This document shows positions 1 to 8,282 of a stretch of DNA of 64,000 nt, one piece after another. Source of the DNA: Ezakiella peruensis (lineage in GTDB: Bacteria; Bacillota; Clostridia; Tissierellales; Peptoniphilaceae); assembly GCF_900215725.1 (NCBI RefSeq), contig NZ_LT962470.1, forward strand, positions 62,001 to 126,000, read 5' to 3'. Below the pieces are notes generated by a model. The model saw nothing but the letters and a program-made list of their open reading frames with translations, was not told the origin of the DNA and searched no databases. How positions within the stretch are numbered: the first letter of the stretch is position 1; each line of letters starts with the position of its first letter. A program made the position numbers and the translations under genes.

Positions 1-405
1 TATAACCTTGACCTTATCCGGCACATTTTGAATCATCAAGAGAGAAAAAATCGAATAGAAAAATCCTCCAATGAAAATCCCAAAGAGGCTGAGCACATAG
101 GGCTTGTCGATGAACTTTTGCATGGCCCTGGGCGTAAAAGAATTGGCATATTGATTTAAAATACTCAATATCGTCGTCAAAGTAAAGGTCGTAACCGTCA
201 AAAATACACCAGCCAAAGTCGTCAGAAAAGTAGTCGACACGTCCTTGGATAGCATGAGCTGGTCGGGCACAAACTGTCTAAATTCAAAACCCCGGTAGTC
301 AATAAAATACGACACAATCAAAAGTAAAATCGATATAAAAGTGAAGCTAGTAATATTTAGCATATTCCTATTCTTTGCAATCTTCATCTTAATCTTTGTA
401 AACAT
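1..405 (-). CDS. DUF2254-family membrane protein (N-terminal part, runs off window)
   Basis: The reading frame is open from the ATG at 403-405 to the left window edge, so only the first 135 residues are visible. The start is preceded by an AAAGAGGG ribosome-binding site. The translation has a hydrophobic segment near residues 17-35, then a second around 60-85 and a third around 105-125. The stretch containing TFLTTLAGVFLTVTTFTLTT, followed by a TPR motif and a GIFIGGFFYS-like segment, matches the predicted membrane protein family DUF2254 (COG4325), whose function is unknown. This is family recognition from sequence pattern; the C-terminal half, normally soluble, is outside the window. Confidence 0.7.
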   Translation of the reverse strand, partial: MFTKIKMKIAKNRNMLNITSFTFISILLLIVSYFIDYRGFEFRQFVPDQLMLSKDVSTTFLTTLAGVFLTVTTFTLTTILSILNQYANSFTPRAMQKFIDKPYVLSLFGIFIGGFFYSIFSLLMIQNVPDKVKVI

Positions 406-497
406 AACAAATCCCTCTTTAAAAATATTTCTATAAAGTAATTATACCTCAAAAAATAATAATTGGCAAAAATTCACCCCTGTCCTGAAATCTTCAA

Positions 498-530
498 AAA
501 ATAAAGCCCCTTAACTTTTAAGGGGCGATA
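498..530 (-). terminator. Intrinsic terminator after the YkvI-like gene
   Basis: GCCCCTTAA and TTAAGGGGC form a strong short hairpin at about 508-526. On the minus strand it is followed by a T-rich run. It lies just past the stop codon of the YkvI-like gene and separates it from the DUF2254 gene. Confidence 0.8.
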
Positions 531-552
531 AATTTACATATAATTTTTTAAA

Positions 553-1788
553 TCAAACTTCCTCATCCATTTCTTCTTCGATTTTCTCTGCAATCTCTTC
601 TTTGATTTTTTCATTATCTATAATGGATGATTCAGCTAATCTTTCTAGTCTCTCCTTGTCTTTTTTGTTAAAGACTAGGTCGTCATCTAACTTTTTCCTG
701 GTCAGCTTGCTCATCTTTTCTCTTTTTCTGTGCTCAAATTTAATTTCTTCCTTTTCTTTTAGCCAGGCCACAACCAGTATTATTACCAAGGTCAAGCCAA
801 TAAAACCAAGTATAGGATAGAGGATCGACATGAGCTTTTTAAAGCCAAGAAAAGATAGGCCAAAGCCTGCAAAGGTAAAGATAATCAAATTTCCTTTAAA
901 TCTTCTCTCATTTGATGACAGCCTTTTGGCAGCCGAATAAAATAGAGAAATGGCCGTGTTAAAAATCATACCAAATATTATTACAGACATAATTAGTCCC
1001 AAGATTGGGCTTATGTCTTTTAAAATTATTTGCATGGGGATATCTGAATCCTTTACCCTTTCAAGGGCAATAAAGGTCGTCAGACCTATTAGCCCAGTTA
1101 ATAGAGCTACCAAAAATCCCCCGATCAATCCAGTATTCCCAGCCTCTGATGAGTCGGTGTTCCTGCCACCTAGGACAAAGGCCATGGATATGCAAGACAT
1201 CATGCACATACCAAAATAATTTAAACTGGATAAAACTACATTTGGCAGGGCCGGTCTTAAAGTTTTGCCCAGGGCATCAAGAGCAACAAAATCCGGGCTC
1301 TCAACCGCAATAGTATAGGCCGCACCTATCAAGGTAAAAATTAATACAAGAGGCGTAAAGGCGCCTATAACCTTGGTGACTTTATCAAAGTCAAGCATGC
1401 CAACCCCTATAATTAAAATCGTACAAATTAAAGAACCCATCCAAGTGGCCAGACCAAATTGCTGGTTCAAAATTGATCCCGCCCCGGCTATCATTACAAA
1501 GCCCATCAAAAAACAATTTAAAATCAGGGCAAAGTCCATAAATTTCGTTAAATATTTTTGGGAAAGTTCTTCCAAAACATCAATATGACTCTCCGCTATA
1601 AAATGGCTGCCCATCTGCAAAATAATTCCACCAAGTAAAATATGCAAAAGGCCAACCCCGGCCAGGCCGATTAGGCCCTTAATCCCAAAGGGCGCAAAAT
1701 ACTGAATAGCCTCCTGCCCACTTGCAAGGCCCGCTCCTGTAAGCACGCCAACATAGGCAAGGACTATATTAAATTTCTTTTTCTTCAT
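553..1788 (-). CDS. YkvI-like integral membrane transporter
   Basis: About 411 residues with roughly ten hydrophobic segments and a conserved N-terminal YVGVLTGAGLASGQE signature typical of the YkvI family (COG3949, distant relative of the APC/SSS transporter fold). The substrate is not known. The C-terminal 55 residues are strongly charged (many E, K, R) and probably cytoplasmic. An upstream ATG at 1806 is in frame, but the ATG at 1788 has an AAGGAGA ribosome-binding site at correct spacing, so the shorter form is preferred. It is a single-gene unit with a terminator directly downstream. Confidence 0.75.
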   Translation of the reverse strand: MKKKKFNIVLAYVGVLTGAGLASGQEAIQYFAPFGIKGLIGLAGVGLLHILLGGIILQMGSHFIAESHIDVLEELSQKYLTKFMDFALILNCFLMGFVMIAGAGSILNQQFGLATWMGSLICTILIIGVGMLDFDKVTKVIGAFTPLVLIFTLIGAAYTIAVESPDFVALDALGKTLRPALPNVVLSSLNYFGMCMMSCISMAFVLGGRNTDSSEAGNTGLIGGFLVALLTGLIGLTTFIALERVKDSDIPMQIILKDISPILGLIMSVIIFGMIFNTAISLFYSAAKRLSSNERRFKGNLIIFTFAGFGLSFLGFKKLMSILYPILGFIGLTLVIILVVAWLKEKEEIKFEHRKREKMSKLTRKKLDDDLVFNKKDKERLERLAESSIIDNEKIKEEIAEKIEEEMDEEV

Positions 1789-1953
1789 TAAATCTCCTTC
1801 ATTCATTTAATTTTTATTTGTGTTTTCAGTTTCTAGCACAAAGTAAATATTATAACGATTTTAAAAACATTTTTCAAATTTTTCTAAAAATTCACATCCG
1901 GCTTGCATTTGTTTTTGATGCATGTACTGATATTTATAAATTGATCCAGACTC

Positions 1954-2100
1954 CTAAAGACCTGGAAAATCGCAGACCGAATGGCAAAGTCCTCGTGACT
2001 TTGTGGCAGGTCCATCATATGAAAGCTGCTCAACCACAATAATCGATAAAATTGCAGCAAAAGCCGTCTTAACAGTCCTAATTAAAAGCGATTTACTCAT
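1954..2100 (-). pseudogene. Fragment of an aromatic-acid-exporter/FUSC-type membrane protein
   Basis: A 48-codon frame starts at the ATG 2098-2100 behind an AAAGGAGGG ribosome-binding site and a consensus promoter. Its first 27 residues (MSKSLLIRTVKTAFAAILSI then IVVEQLS) look like the N-terminal transmembrane helix of ArAE/FUSC family proteins. After that the sequence loses family character and soon stops. A second frame continues the ORF for about 45 codons without recognisable homology. I read this as a truncated, decaying gene whose promoter and start survive. A genuine small membrane peptide is the alternative. Confidence 0.4.
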
Positions 2101-2123
2101 CAAGCCCTCCTTTAACTAAAACA

Positions 2124-2152
2124 ATTATACCTAAAACCCCAAGTATATACAA
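2124..2152 (-). promoter_or_regulatory. Sigma-A-type promoter of the FUSC-like fragment
   Basis: On the minus strand a TTGTAT -35 box (2147-2152) is followed after 17 bp by a perfect TATAAT -10 box (2124-2129). It stands about 25 bp upstream of the start codon at 2100. Confidence 0.6.
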
Positions 2153-2168
2153 GCAAAAGCAAATAAAA

Positions 2169-2189
2169 AGTCCCTCACAATGAGGGACT
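2169..2189 (-). terminator. Terminator of the AbiE operon
   Basis: AGTCCCTCA and TGAGGGACT pair to form a hairpin; the minus strand then reads TTTTTATTTG. It directly follows the AbiEii stop codon. Its surroundings are nearly the same as those of the hairpin at 5552-5572. Confidence 0.85.
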
Positions 2190-2207
2190 AAAATTCAGAT
2201 TTTAAAT

Positions 2208-3053
2208 TTACTCATCTTTATTAATTATTTTATAAATATCATACACAGCATCAACAGCATCGTTAAAACTCAAATTCCCAATGTATTCATTCTCTCTGAT
2301 ATATACATCCCACAAGTTTAATAGATAAGTATCTTCTCTGATTTCTCCTATAATTTCTTCAGAATCTTTCAGAATATCTATACTTTCTCTCTTAACTGCC
2401 GTCCTTTCGATTGCAGCTTTCAAAGCATCTGTGTCAATCTCATCTTTTTTTAGATTGTATAAAGTATATATGTCATAGAAATCTCTCATTCTCGTGTTAG
2501 ATATATTTCTTTTAATTATGCTCTCATATTTTTCTGCTAAAATCGTCTCCAATGGATACGCAAGCACTTTTATTTTTCCTTCATTAAAGATACACGGATA
2601 ATGGTAATCTATTTCTCTTGGCGTAATAACGTCTCCAGTTGTTATATCTAATTTAATTGGATTTCTTGTTTTTCCAACCTTCGCTATTAATGACACCCTA
2701 AAATTTTCATAATCATCATCTTCTCTAATATATTCAAGATTACAAATTTCAAAATCTATTCCATCTCCAACTTCAATATCGATAATTTTCTCAATAATTT
2801 CCCTTATCTTATCTTCCTTAAGCGGTATGCCTTTAACTGTTGCATCCAAATCCATAGTAGTCCTATTCTCTACACCTATTAAAGACGAAATCAAAAAACC
2901 ACCCTTAATAACAAAATTTGCCTGGTAATCTGATCTCGATAAACGATCCAAAAATCTTTCGAAAAAATACATTTGAAGAACTTCTTGAGAACTTAATTTT
3001 TTATTTTTTGATAAATATCTTATTTTCCCCTTGATGCTCTCAATATTAATCAT
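2208..3053 (-). CDS. abiEii: AbiEii/AbiGii-family nucleotidyltransferase toxin
   Basis: 281 residues. The KGG motif at 50-52 and the D68-x-D70 pair in a TMDLDA context mark the DUF1814/AbiEii fold, a nucleotidyltransferase related to DNA polymerase beta. In studied AbiE systems this protein is the toxin of a type IV toxin-antitoxin pair that aborts phage infection. The start codon overlaps the stop of the upstream antitoxin gene by 4 bp, so translation is probably coupled. Length and domain order are normal and no disruption is seen. Base composition is more AT-rich than the neighbouring housekeeping genes. Confidence 0.85.
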   Translation of the reverse strand: MINIESIKGKIRYLSKNKKLSSQEVLQMYFFERFLDRLSRSDYQANFVIKGGFLISSLIGVENRTTMDLDATVKGIPLKEDKIREIIEKIIDIEVGDGIDFEICNLEYIREDDDYENFRVSLIAKVGKTRNPIKLDITTGDVITPREIDYHYPCIFNEGKIKVLAYPLETILAEKYESIIKRNISNTRMRDFYDIYTLYNLKKDEIDTDALKAAIERTAVKRESIDILKDSEEIIGEIREDTYLLNLWDVYIRENEYIGNLSFNDAVDAVYDIYKIINKDE

Positions 3054-3637
3054 GACAATACCTCCATATATTTTCTTACATCTTCTTCGATTCCAAAGAC
3101 TCTACTGTATTTTATTAGCTGCCTCAGATCTTTTTTGTCAGATTTAAAATACCGAGTAATTCCATCTATGAAAATTTGCTTATCAATCTTTTCCCGATCA
3201 ACAATCAAGTCACATATAGTTCTTTCTAAATTATAAACCTGAACTTTATTTTCCAGAGGAGTATTAATTTCTGTTAATCCAAGCTCATGAATATCTTTTT
3301 TTATATAATGAACTTGAATATTATCATTACGTTTTTTTATGTGACTTGCGTTATAGCCTTGGGGAACTGAAATATGAAAAACATTTGGAGTTCTATCAGA
3401 TAAGTCGTGAAGGTATAGGGCAGTTTGATAAGAAAAAATAATTCTCTTGCTCTTGGAAGCAATCATTACAAAATCATCTACAAGTTCATCTTTAACTTGA
3501 TAAAGCCCTGGCCTTAGCCTTTTTAACTTGCCAGAATTTGTCAATACCTGCAAATTATACCTGCTATATCCAAGATCTTCAGCTTCTTTATTTGTTATCG
3601 TAGAATTTTCTTTTATATATTGATTTAACAAATCCAT
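3050..3637 (-). CDS. abiEi: AbiEi-family antitoxin / transcriptional autoregulator
   Basis: 195 residues from the ATG at 3637, which has an AAAGGAGG site 8 bp upstream; an in-frame GTG at 3655 is less likely because it precedes that site. The N-terminal 50 residues resemble the winged-helix domain of AbiEi antitoxins, ending in the typical LRPGLYQ segment. The rest is the conserved antitoxin C-terminal domain (a SYQTALYLHDLSDRTPN-like stretch). AbiEi proteins bind inverted repeats at their own promoter, and such a repeat is present at 3657-3686. It is cotranscribed with the AbiEii toxin. Confidence 0.85.
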   Translation of the reverse strand: MDLLNQYIKENSTITNKEAEDLGYSRYNLQVLTNSGKLKRLRPGLYQVKDELVDDFVMIASKSKRIIFSYQTALYLHDLSDRTPNVFHISVPQGYNASHIKKRNDNIQVHYIKKDIHELGLTEINTPLENKVQVYNLERTICDLIVDREKIDKQIFIDGITRYFKSDKKDLRQLIKYSRVFGIEEDVRKYMEVLS

Positions 3638-3656
3638 AATCAAACCTCCTTTCACT

Positions 3657-3694
3657 TTCGCTTTAATTATACAATTTTAAAGCGAATTTGTAAA
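3657..3694 (-). promoter_or_regulatory. AbiE promoter with overlapping palindromic operator
   Basis: The minus strand has TTTACA (3689-3694), a 17-bp spacer and TATAAT (3666-3671). A perfect 10-bp inverted repeat, TTCGCTTTAA at 3657-3666 and TTAAAGCGAA at 3677-3686, is separated by 10 bp and covers the -10 box. The position fits negative autoregulation by AbiEi. Confidence 0.8.
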
Positions 3695-3707
3695 GCCTTT
3701 TATGAAT

Positions 3708-5544
3708 TAACAATCGAATAGGGGCTAAAATCTAGCCCCTTTCACACCACCGTACGTGCCGTTCGGCATACGGCGGTTCAATTTAATTTACACATGACCT
3801 GCTTGTATAGTAATCGTATGGGTCGACTAAACCTGTTTTGGTTAGTCTTTCCTTTGTAATTGCTCTTACTAAGTAGGTTTTTGTTGCTACAAAATAATAC
3901 CTATCTCCGCAATAGGCTGTTAGTCTTGCTATGTCTTTTCCTACTCCCATCTTCATTAATGCCCATTGTCTTTTCTTTGGTACTTTCCACATTTTCCAAC
4001 ATATTATTCTGAGTCTGGTCCTCAGTTGTTCGCTAAATCTTTTTAGTTTATTTTTCATATCTGCAATCCTAAAGTAATTTATCCATCCTCTTGTTACTTC
4101 ATTTATCTTTTTGATTCTGTATTCTAGAGATACTGACCATTTTCTTGTGGTTAGAGTCTTTATTTTGTCTTTGAATCGGCTAAATGATGTTTCGTGGACT
4201 CGTGCTTTCCATTTATTTGCTTTGTTGTCTTTCCAGTAGCCAAATCCTAGATATTTTATTTTACTTGGTTTTGTTATCTTACTTTTTTCTGCGTTTACTT
4301 TTAAGCCAAGTTTCTTTTCTATGAATCTTGTTACTGAGTGCATTACTCTTGTTGCGGCTGCTTTACTCCCTACAAATATTAAGCAGTCGTCTGCGTATCT
4401 AGTAAATCTAAGTCTTCTTGCCTCTAATTCTTTGTCTAATTTATCCAGCATGATGTTGCTTAGTAGGGGTGATAGGTTTCCGCCTTGGGGAGTGCCTATT
4501 TCACTTTTTTCGTATACGCCTTTGTTCATTATTCCCGCTTTTAAATATTTTCTGATTAGTGATTCTGTGTCAGGTGCTTGGATGTGTTCATGAACTATGC
4601 TCATTAATTTATCTTGTGGGACTTTGTCAAAGAATTTTTCCAGGTCTATGTCCACCACCCATTCAAATCCATCGTTTAGGTATTCCAGGCTTTTTGTTAT
4701 TGCCATTTGGCAGTTTCTTCCTGGTCTAAATCCATAACTTGTTTCTGAAAATTTTTGGTCTATTATTGGTGTTAAGACTTGTACGATTGCTTGTTGGATT
4801 ATTCTGTCCATTACTGTCGGTATTCCGAGTTTTCTTTTTCCTCCGTTTGGTTTTGGTATTTCTACTCGAAGTACTGGCTGTGGTTTGTAGCGTCTTTCGA
4901 TGATTTCTTGTCTTATCCGTGCCCAGTTGTCTTTGATGTATTCATCTATTTCTTCTACACTTATGCCATCTATTCCTGATGCTCCTTTGTTGGAGATAAC
5001 TTTTAATTTAGCTTGGTGCATGTTTTTCGGGTTTAGGATTTGATTTATTAATTTATCTTCCATGTGTGTGCACTTGCTCCTTTCCGCTTGCATAACTTAT
5101 TTCTTAAGTGTGAGATTTCGCTTTCATTTACGTTTCTTCTACTTTCTCTGTCAGATTTGTTATGCAACATACATTTTACTCGTGCTGTTAAATTGTTTAG
5201 TCCTTCGGTGTTTCCACCTACTATGACTTCTGCTGACTTCTCATAGTTCGTTGTTACTACTGTTTCGTCTACAAGACCTCACGGGATAAGTCCTAATACT
5301 TTCATCGTTTACTTGCAGAATTTACGCCTTGGGTTTACGGTTACCTTTTGAGTCTTTGCTATCTATGGCTAGCTTGCCCACCTGTTACGCCTTGTATTCT
5401 GTTCCTGTTCGTCAAGCCACGATTTCGCTATTGCTTCTTCTCTCCTAGATGTCACCATCTAAAACTTGCAAGTCGCTATTAGATTCGTCGGTAACTACGC
5501 TCTGTAGGGATTTTCACCCCAGCATTAGGACATGCCCGTCATAC
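3708..5544 (-). mobile_element. Group IIC intron
   Basis: The element contains a maturase ORF, a typical domain V (a GAACCGCCG...CGGTGG hairpin on the minus strand at about 3730-3780) and a GGGGCTA/TAGCCCC domain VI stem at 3720-3740. The 5' end is placed at 5544, where the minus strand reads GTATGACGGGC right after the T-run of the hairpin at 5552-5572. Group IIC (bacterial class C) introns are known to insert just downstream of intrinsic terminators, and this copy follows that rule. The 3' end is known only to within about 10 bp. The element interrupts no gene. Confidence 0.8.
3783..5093 (-). CDS. ltrA: Group II intron reverse transcriptase/maturase
   Basis: 436 residues. Reverse-transcriptase blocks are clear: GIPTVMDR at 90-97, YGFRPGR at 120-126, the GTPQGG block at 200-205 and the catalytic YADD at 233-236. 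The maturase X domain follows at about 310-400. No HNH endonuclease domain is present, as usual for class C introns, which reach targets without En activity. The protein helps splicing and copies the intron at new sites. An internal ATG at 5063 has a GGAAAGGAG sequence 13 bp upstream and may be the real start. The frame appears intact. Confidence 0.9.
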   Translation of the reverse strand: MQAERSKCTHMEDKLINQILNPKNMHQAKLKVISNKGASGIDGISVEEIDEYIKDNWARIRQEIIERRYKPQPVLRVEIPKPNGGKRKLGIPTVMDRIIQQAIVQVLTPIIDQKFSETSYGFRPGRNCQMAITKSLEYLNDGFEWVVDIDLEKFFDKVPQDKLMSIVHEHIQAPDTESLIRKYLKAGIMNKGVYEKSEIGTPQGGNLSPLLSNIMLDKLDKELEARRLRFTRYADDCLIFVGSKAAATRVMHSVTRFIEKKLGLKVNAEKSKITKPSKIKYLGFGYWKDNKANKWKARVHETSFSRFKDKIKTLTTRKWSVSLEYRIKKINEVTRGWINYFRIADMKNKLKRFSEQLRTRLRIICWKMWKVPKKRQWALMKMGVGKDIARLTAYCGDRYYFVATKTYLVRAITKERLTKTGLVDPYDYYTSRSCVN

Positions 5545-5551
5545 AATAAAA

Positions 5552-5572
5552 AGCCCCTCGCAATGAGGGACT
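5552..5572 (-). terminator. Terminator hairpin used as the intron target
   Basis: On the minus strand AGTCCCTC pairs with GAGGGGCT (one G-U pair) and is followed by TTTTTATT, after which the intron begins at 5544. About 50 bp around it are nearly the same as around the AbiE terminator at 2169-2189. Confidence 0.75.
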
Positions 5573-5654
5573 AAAAATCATATTTTAAATTTTTAAGTAA
5601 ATTATTCTTCAACTTTAAAAATAATTGTGTAAGCTAATAGAACAAAAAACATTC

Positions 5655-5698
5655 TTCCACTTACGCTTTAATATTTCGTTTTTAAAGCGTAAGTGGAA
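5655..5698. repeat. 17-bp perfect inverted repeat resembling the AbiE operator
   Basis: TTCCACTTACGCTTTAA (5655-5671) and its exact reverse complement (5682-5698) flank a 10-bp loop. The core CGCTTTAA-10 bp-TTAAAGCG and the flanking AAGTG are shared with the AbiE operator at 3657-3686. Because the minus strand continues into a T-rich stretch, it may also act as terminator for the ATPase gene at 5731. Confidence 0.6.
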
Positions 5699-5730
5699 AA
5701 TAAAAACTCTATTCGTTAAAAGGTTATATC

Positions 5731-7908
5731 CTAAGTTTCTTTTAAAATATCTTGAATATTAATATTACAATGATCATGAAAATGCTTCGAACTATTATTA
5801 TTTTCAAAGCATTCATAGAGGACTTTAATAATTGTATTTTTATCTACTCCAGCCACATCAGCATCTAGGTCTTCTATTTCATGAGAATTTACATCAAATA
5901 ATTTTTTAGCTCCCGCTACATCCTTATAAAAACTTGTCTTTGTTATAGAATTAAAATTAATAAATGTATCAACTATTCTCCTAGCTATATTACATAATAG
6001 ACCAGCTCTACCCTTATCGGAATTATATACAAATTCAAGATCTTGCCATAAAGCTGCATAATTAGATTTAAAGTCCTCACTTTCATTACTTATATTAATA
6101 ATATTTGTTTTTATACCATTTGAAATAAACCTTATAAACTGATAATTTTTATACCTGGCTTTTCCAAGATATCCAGTTAAGTTCAAATAAAAATGGTGGT
6201 TATGAGTCATGATAATCAAATGTTCTATGTTATCATCTTTAGCTGAAGAATTTATTAGTTTTATTAATTCTTCTATCATAATATATTGCATATTGTTATC
6301 ATTTGAACTCATTGGATCATCAAAAACAATAACTTTATTAGTAGTCCGTCTTTGCTCATTAACTTCCTCTAGCTTCTTTAAAAAATATAAAAATGCAATT
6401 ATATTTTTCTCTCCCTTTGATAATTGCTTAACATCTCGAATTTCATTTGTATATTTACTTTGTATCTTATAGTACCCCACTTGATCTTGTTCATAATGCA
6501 CAAGCTTAAAATTAACATATACTCCTAGAAGCTTATTTATTTCTGACGCTAATTTTTCTTCGTTCTTACTTTGTAGCTTTAATTCCAGTTTCTTATCTTC
6601 AAGTGATTCTATTCTCAACTTTATTTTATTAACTTCTTCTTCTTTATTTTCAAAGTGTTGTTTTGAAGTGTTATAAACTGACTCTAACTCATATGAATTT
6701 TCTAATTTTTCTAAATATTTATATTTTAATAGGCTCTCTTTAATCTCATGATATCTTAATTGATCCTTAGCATCCATTTTTCTTTGGCCCAAATCACTTT
6801 CATTATTTCTTTTAGATAATGTATTATACTTAGATTCTACTACACTAAAACTATTAGGTGGCAAAATATTCAGCTTATTTACCTTTTCAAATAACTGTTT
6901 TTGCTTATTAGAAATCGCTTCTATTAAAGTATCAAAAAATTTAATATTCGCTGACTTTGTATCATTAAAAATTAATTCTAACTCTCTGAATTCATTATGA
7001 AGTACTTCGTAAAAATTATTTATACTTAGATAAAGATTTTCAACTTCTTCTTTTGTTGACTTTAATGAATCTAACTCATTTTGCAATTGTTTCTCAAAAT
7101 TCTTTATATCTTCACCTGAAAAATACTTATCTAATTGTTCGAAGCAATCGTCTGAAATAATATTTCCGCAAAAACTACATCTATCTCCTTTTTTATGAAT
7201 TTGCAATCCTCGTTTAGCAAACTCTCTCTTTTCTATATTATTATCTAGCCTATCTAATTTAAAAGTCTCATCAACAGTCTTATATAATAAATCATTTACT
7301 TCCATTAATTTTTCATGCGGATCTACTTTCGGAAAATATATTAATGGTGCAACTTTTTCTTCAGAAACTATAAGTTTTTTTAGATGCTCTATTTCTTGAT
7401 CTGTTAAGGTATTAGCTTTCTCTATTTCTTTCTTAAAATCATTTTTATTGTAATTTGTTTTTGAAATTTTAGGCTCTATATTCTTGATTCTAGAGGCTTC
7501 GCGAGAGTAGAAATTTTCAATTTCACTATTACAATTATCCAATTGCTCCTTATCATTAATCATCTTATAATATAGATTCCCATCATGATTATTATTCTCA
7601 TCAATTAATCTCTCTACTTCTGATTTTTCTAACTCAAGTTTGTTTATCTGATTATCGATATCATTAAGTTTTTTATCAATTTCTACATTCTGCTCCCCTA
7701 AAACAACTGCGTTCAATTCTTCATTACCATTAACAACACTATCGAATCCTTGAAAAACTCTAACATCAAAATTCGTCAAAGAGTCATCTATATAATTTGT
7801 GAATGTACTTTTACCTGTTCCATTATTACCAAAAATAAAACAGGTCTTCTTATTAATCTCGATACTACTTTCATCAAAAACATCTACTCCACTTAAATCT
7901 ATTCTCAT
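5731..7908 (-). CDS. AAA_13 / RloC-like ATPase with zinc hook
   Basis: 725 residues. Walker A GNNGTGKST lies at 27-35, the ABC-type signature LSKGEKN at 496-502, Walker B VFDDPMSS at 528-535 and an H-loop THNHHF at 568-573. The two ATPase halves are separated by long coiled coils (about 75-130, 265-345, 380-460) with a CSFC zinc-hook motif at C244-C247. This is the AAA_13 architecture of RloC and PrrC, ATPases whose C-terminal domain cuts tRNA anticodon loops and whose genes accompany restriction systems. The C-terminus has R643-R644-I-V-D647 and H676, reminiscent of but not proof of a nuclease triad. The restriction genes lie directly upstream. Other AAA_13 defence proteins without tRNase activity are the alternative. 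Confidence 0.7.
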   Translation of the reverse strand: MRIDLSGVDVFDESSIEINKKTCFIFGNNGTGKSTFTNYIDDSLTNFDVRVFQGFDSVVNGNEELNAVVLGEQNVEIDKKLNDIDNQINKLELEKSEVERLIDENNNHDGNLYYKMINDKEQLDNCNSEIENFYSREASRIKNIEPKISKTNYNKNDFKKEIEKANTLTDQEIEHLKKLIVSEEKVAPLIYFPKVDPHEKLMEVNDLLYKTVDETFKLDRLDNNIEKREFAKRGLQIHKKGDRCSFCGNIISDDCFEQLDKYFSGEDIKNFEKQLQNELDSLKSTKEEVENLYLSINNFYEVLHNEFRELELIFNDTKSANIKFFDTLIEAISNKQKQLFEKVNKLNILPPNSFSVVESKYNTLSKRNNESDLGQRKMDAKDQLRYHEIKESLLKYKYLEKLENSYELESVYNTSKQHFENKEEEVNKIKLRIESLEDKKLELKLQSKNEEKLASEINKLLGVYVNFKLVHYEQDQVGYYKIQSKYTNEIRDVKQLSKGEKNIIAFLYFLKKLEEVNEQRRTTNKVIVFDDPMSSNDNNMQYIMIEELIKLINSSAKDDNIEHLIIMTHNHHFYLNLTGYLGKARYKNYQFIRFISNGIKTNIINISNESEDFKSNYAALWQDLEFVYNSDKGRAGLLCNIARRIVDTFINFNSITKTSFYKDVAGAKKLFDVNSHEIEDLDADVAGVDKNTIIKVLYECFENNNSSKHFHDHCNINIQDILKET

Positions 7909-7925
7909 ACATACTTCTCCAATAT

Positions 7926-8177
7926 TTATACTTCATAACCATTACTATCTTCTGCCACCATAATTATTCTTTCCATATTATCTAAATATATAGAATTTCG
8001 ATCTAATTTATTTCCATTTATCAAGTTATAGTATTTGTTATTTCTTATATTATCCATATAGTAATAATCAATCTTATCAATGATGCTTGCAAAGTCCAAT
8101 GCTTCTGTGTATACTTCTTTATTTTTATCCAAGACTTCTGGAGTTAAAGAATAAAATTTACCTGTATGTTCGTTCAA
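7926..8177 (-). pseudogene. Remnant of a YobI-like P-loop ATPase gene
   Basis: 83 codons starting with TTG at 8177 behind a strong GGAAGGAG site. The first 30 residues, FYSLTPEVLDKNKEVYTEAL in particular, match the start of YobI-like P-loop ATPases, which normally continue for about 1,200 residues with a Walker A motif soon after. Here the expected GxxGxGKS is absent and the sequence switches to an unrelated hydrophilic tail. I infer a gene reduced by a large internal deletion. It could still make a short protein. It lies 17 bp upstream of the RloC-like gene and may serve as its translational lead. Confidence 0.45.
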
Positions 8178-8282
8178 GTTTTTAGCTCCTTCCTATAATA
8201 TAAATAGTAACTTTAGTAATTTATGTAAAGTGCCCATTAAATCCAAAAGCGGAAGTAAGAGGTCACCTTTGTTTTTGCAATT
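8178..8282. other. Short AT-rich gap between the restriction gene and the YobI remnant
   Basis: About 100 bp with no recognisable promoter, hairpin terminator or coding frame. The restriction gene, the remnant and the ATPase may therefore share one transcript. Confidence 0.3.

Noticed and set aside
1818-2042. 74-codon plus-strand frame opposite the FUSC-like fragment
   Set aside because: No ribosome-binding site and no family resemblance; the opposite strand has promoter, ribosome-binding site and a recognisable start.
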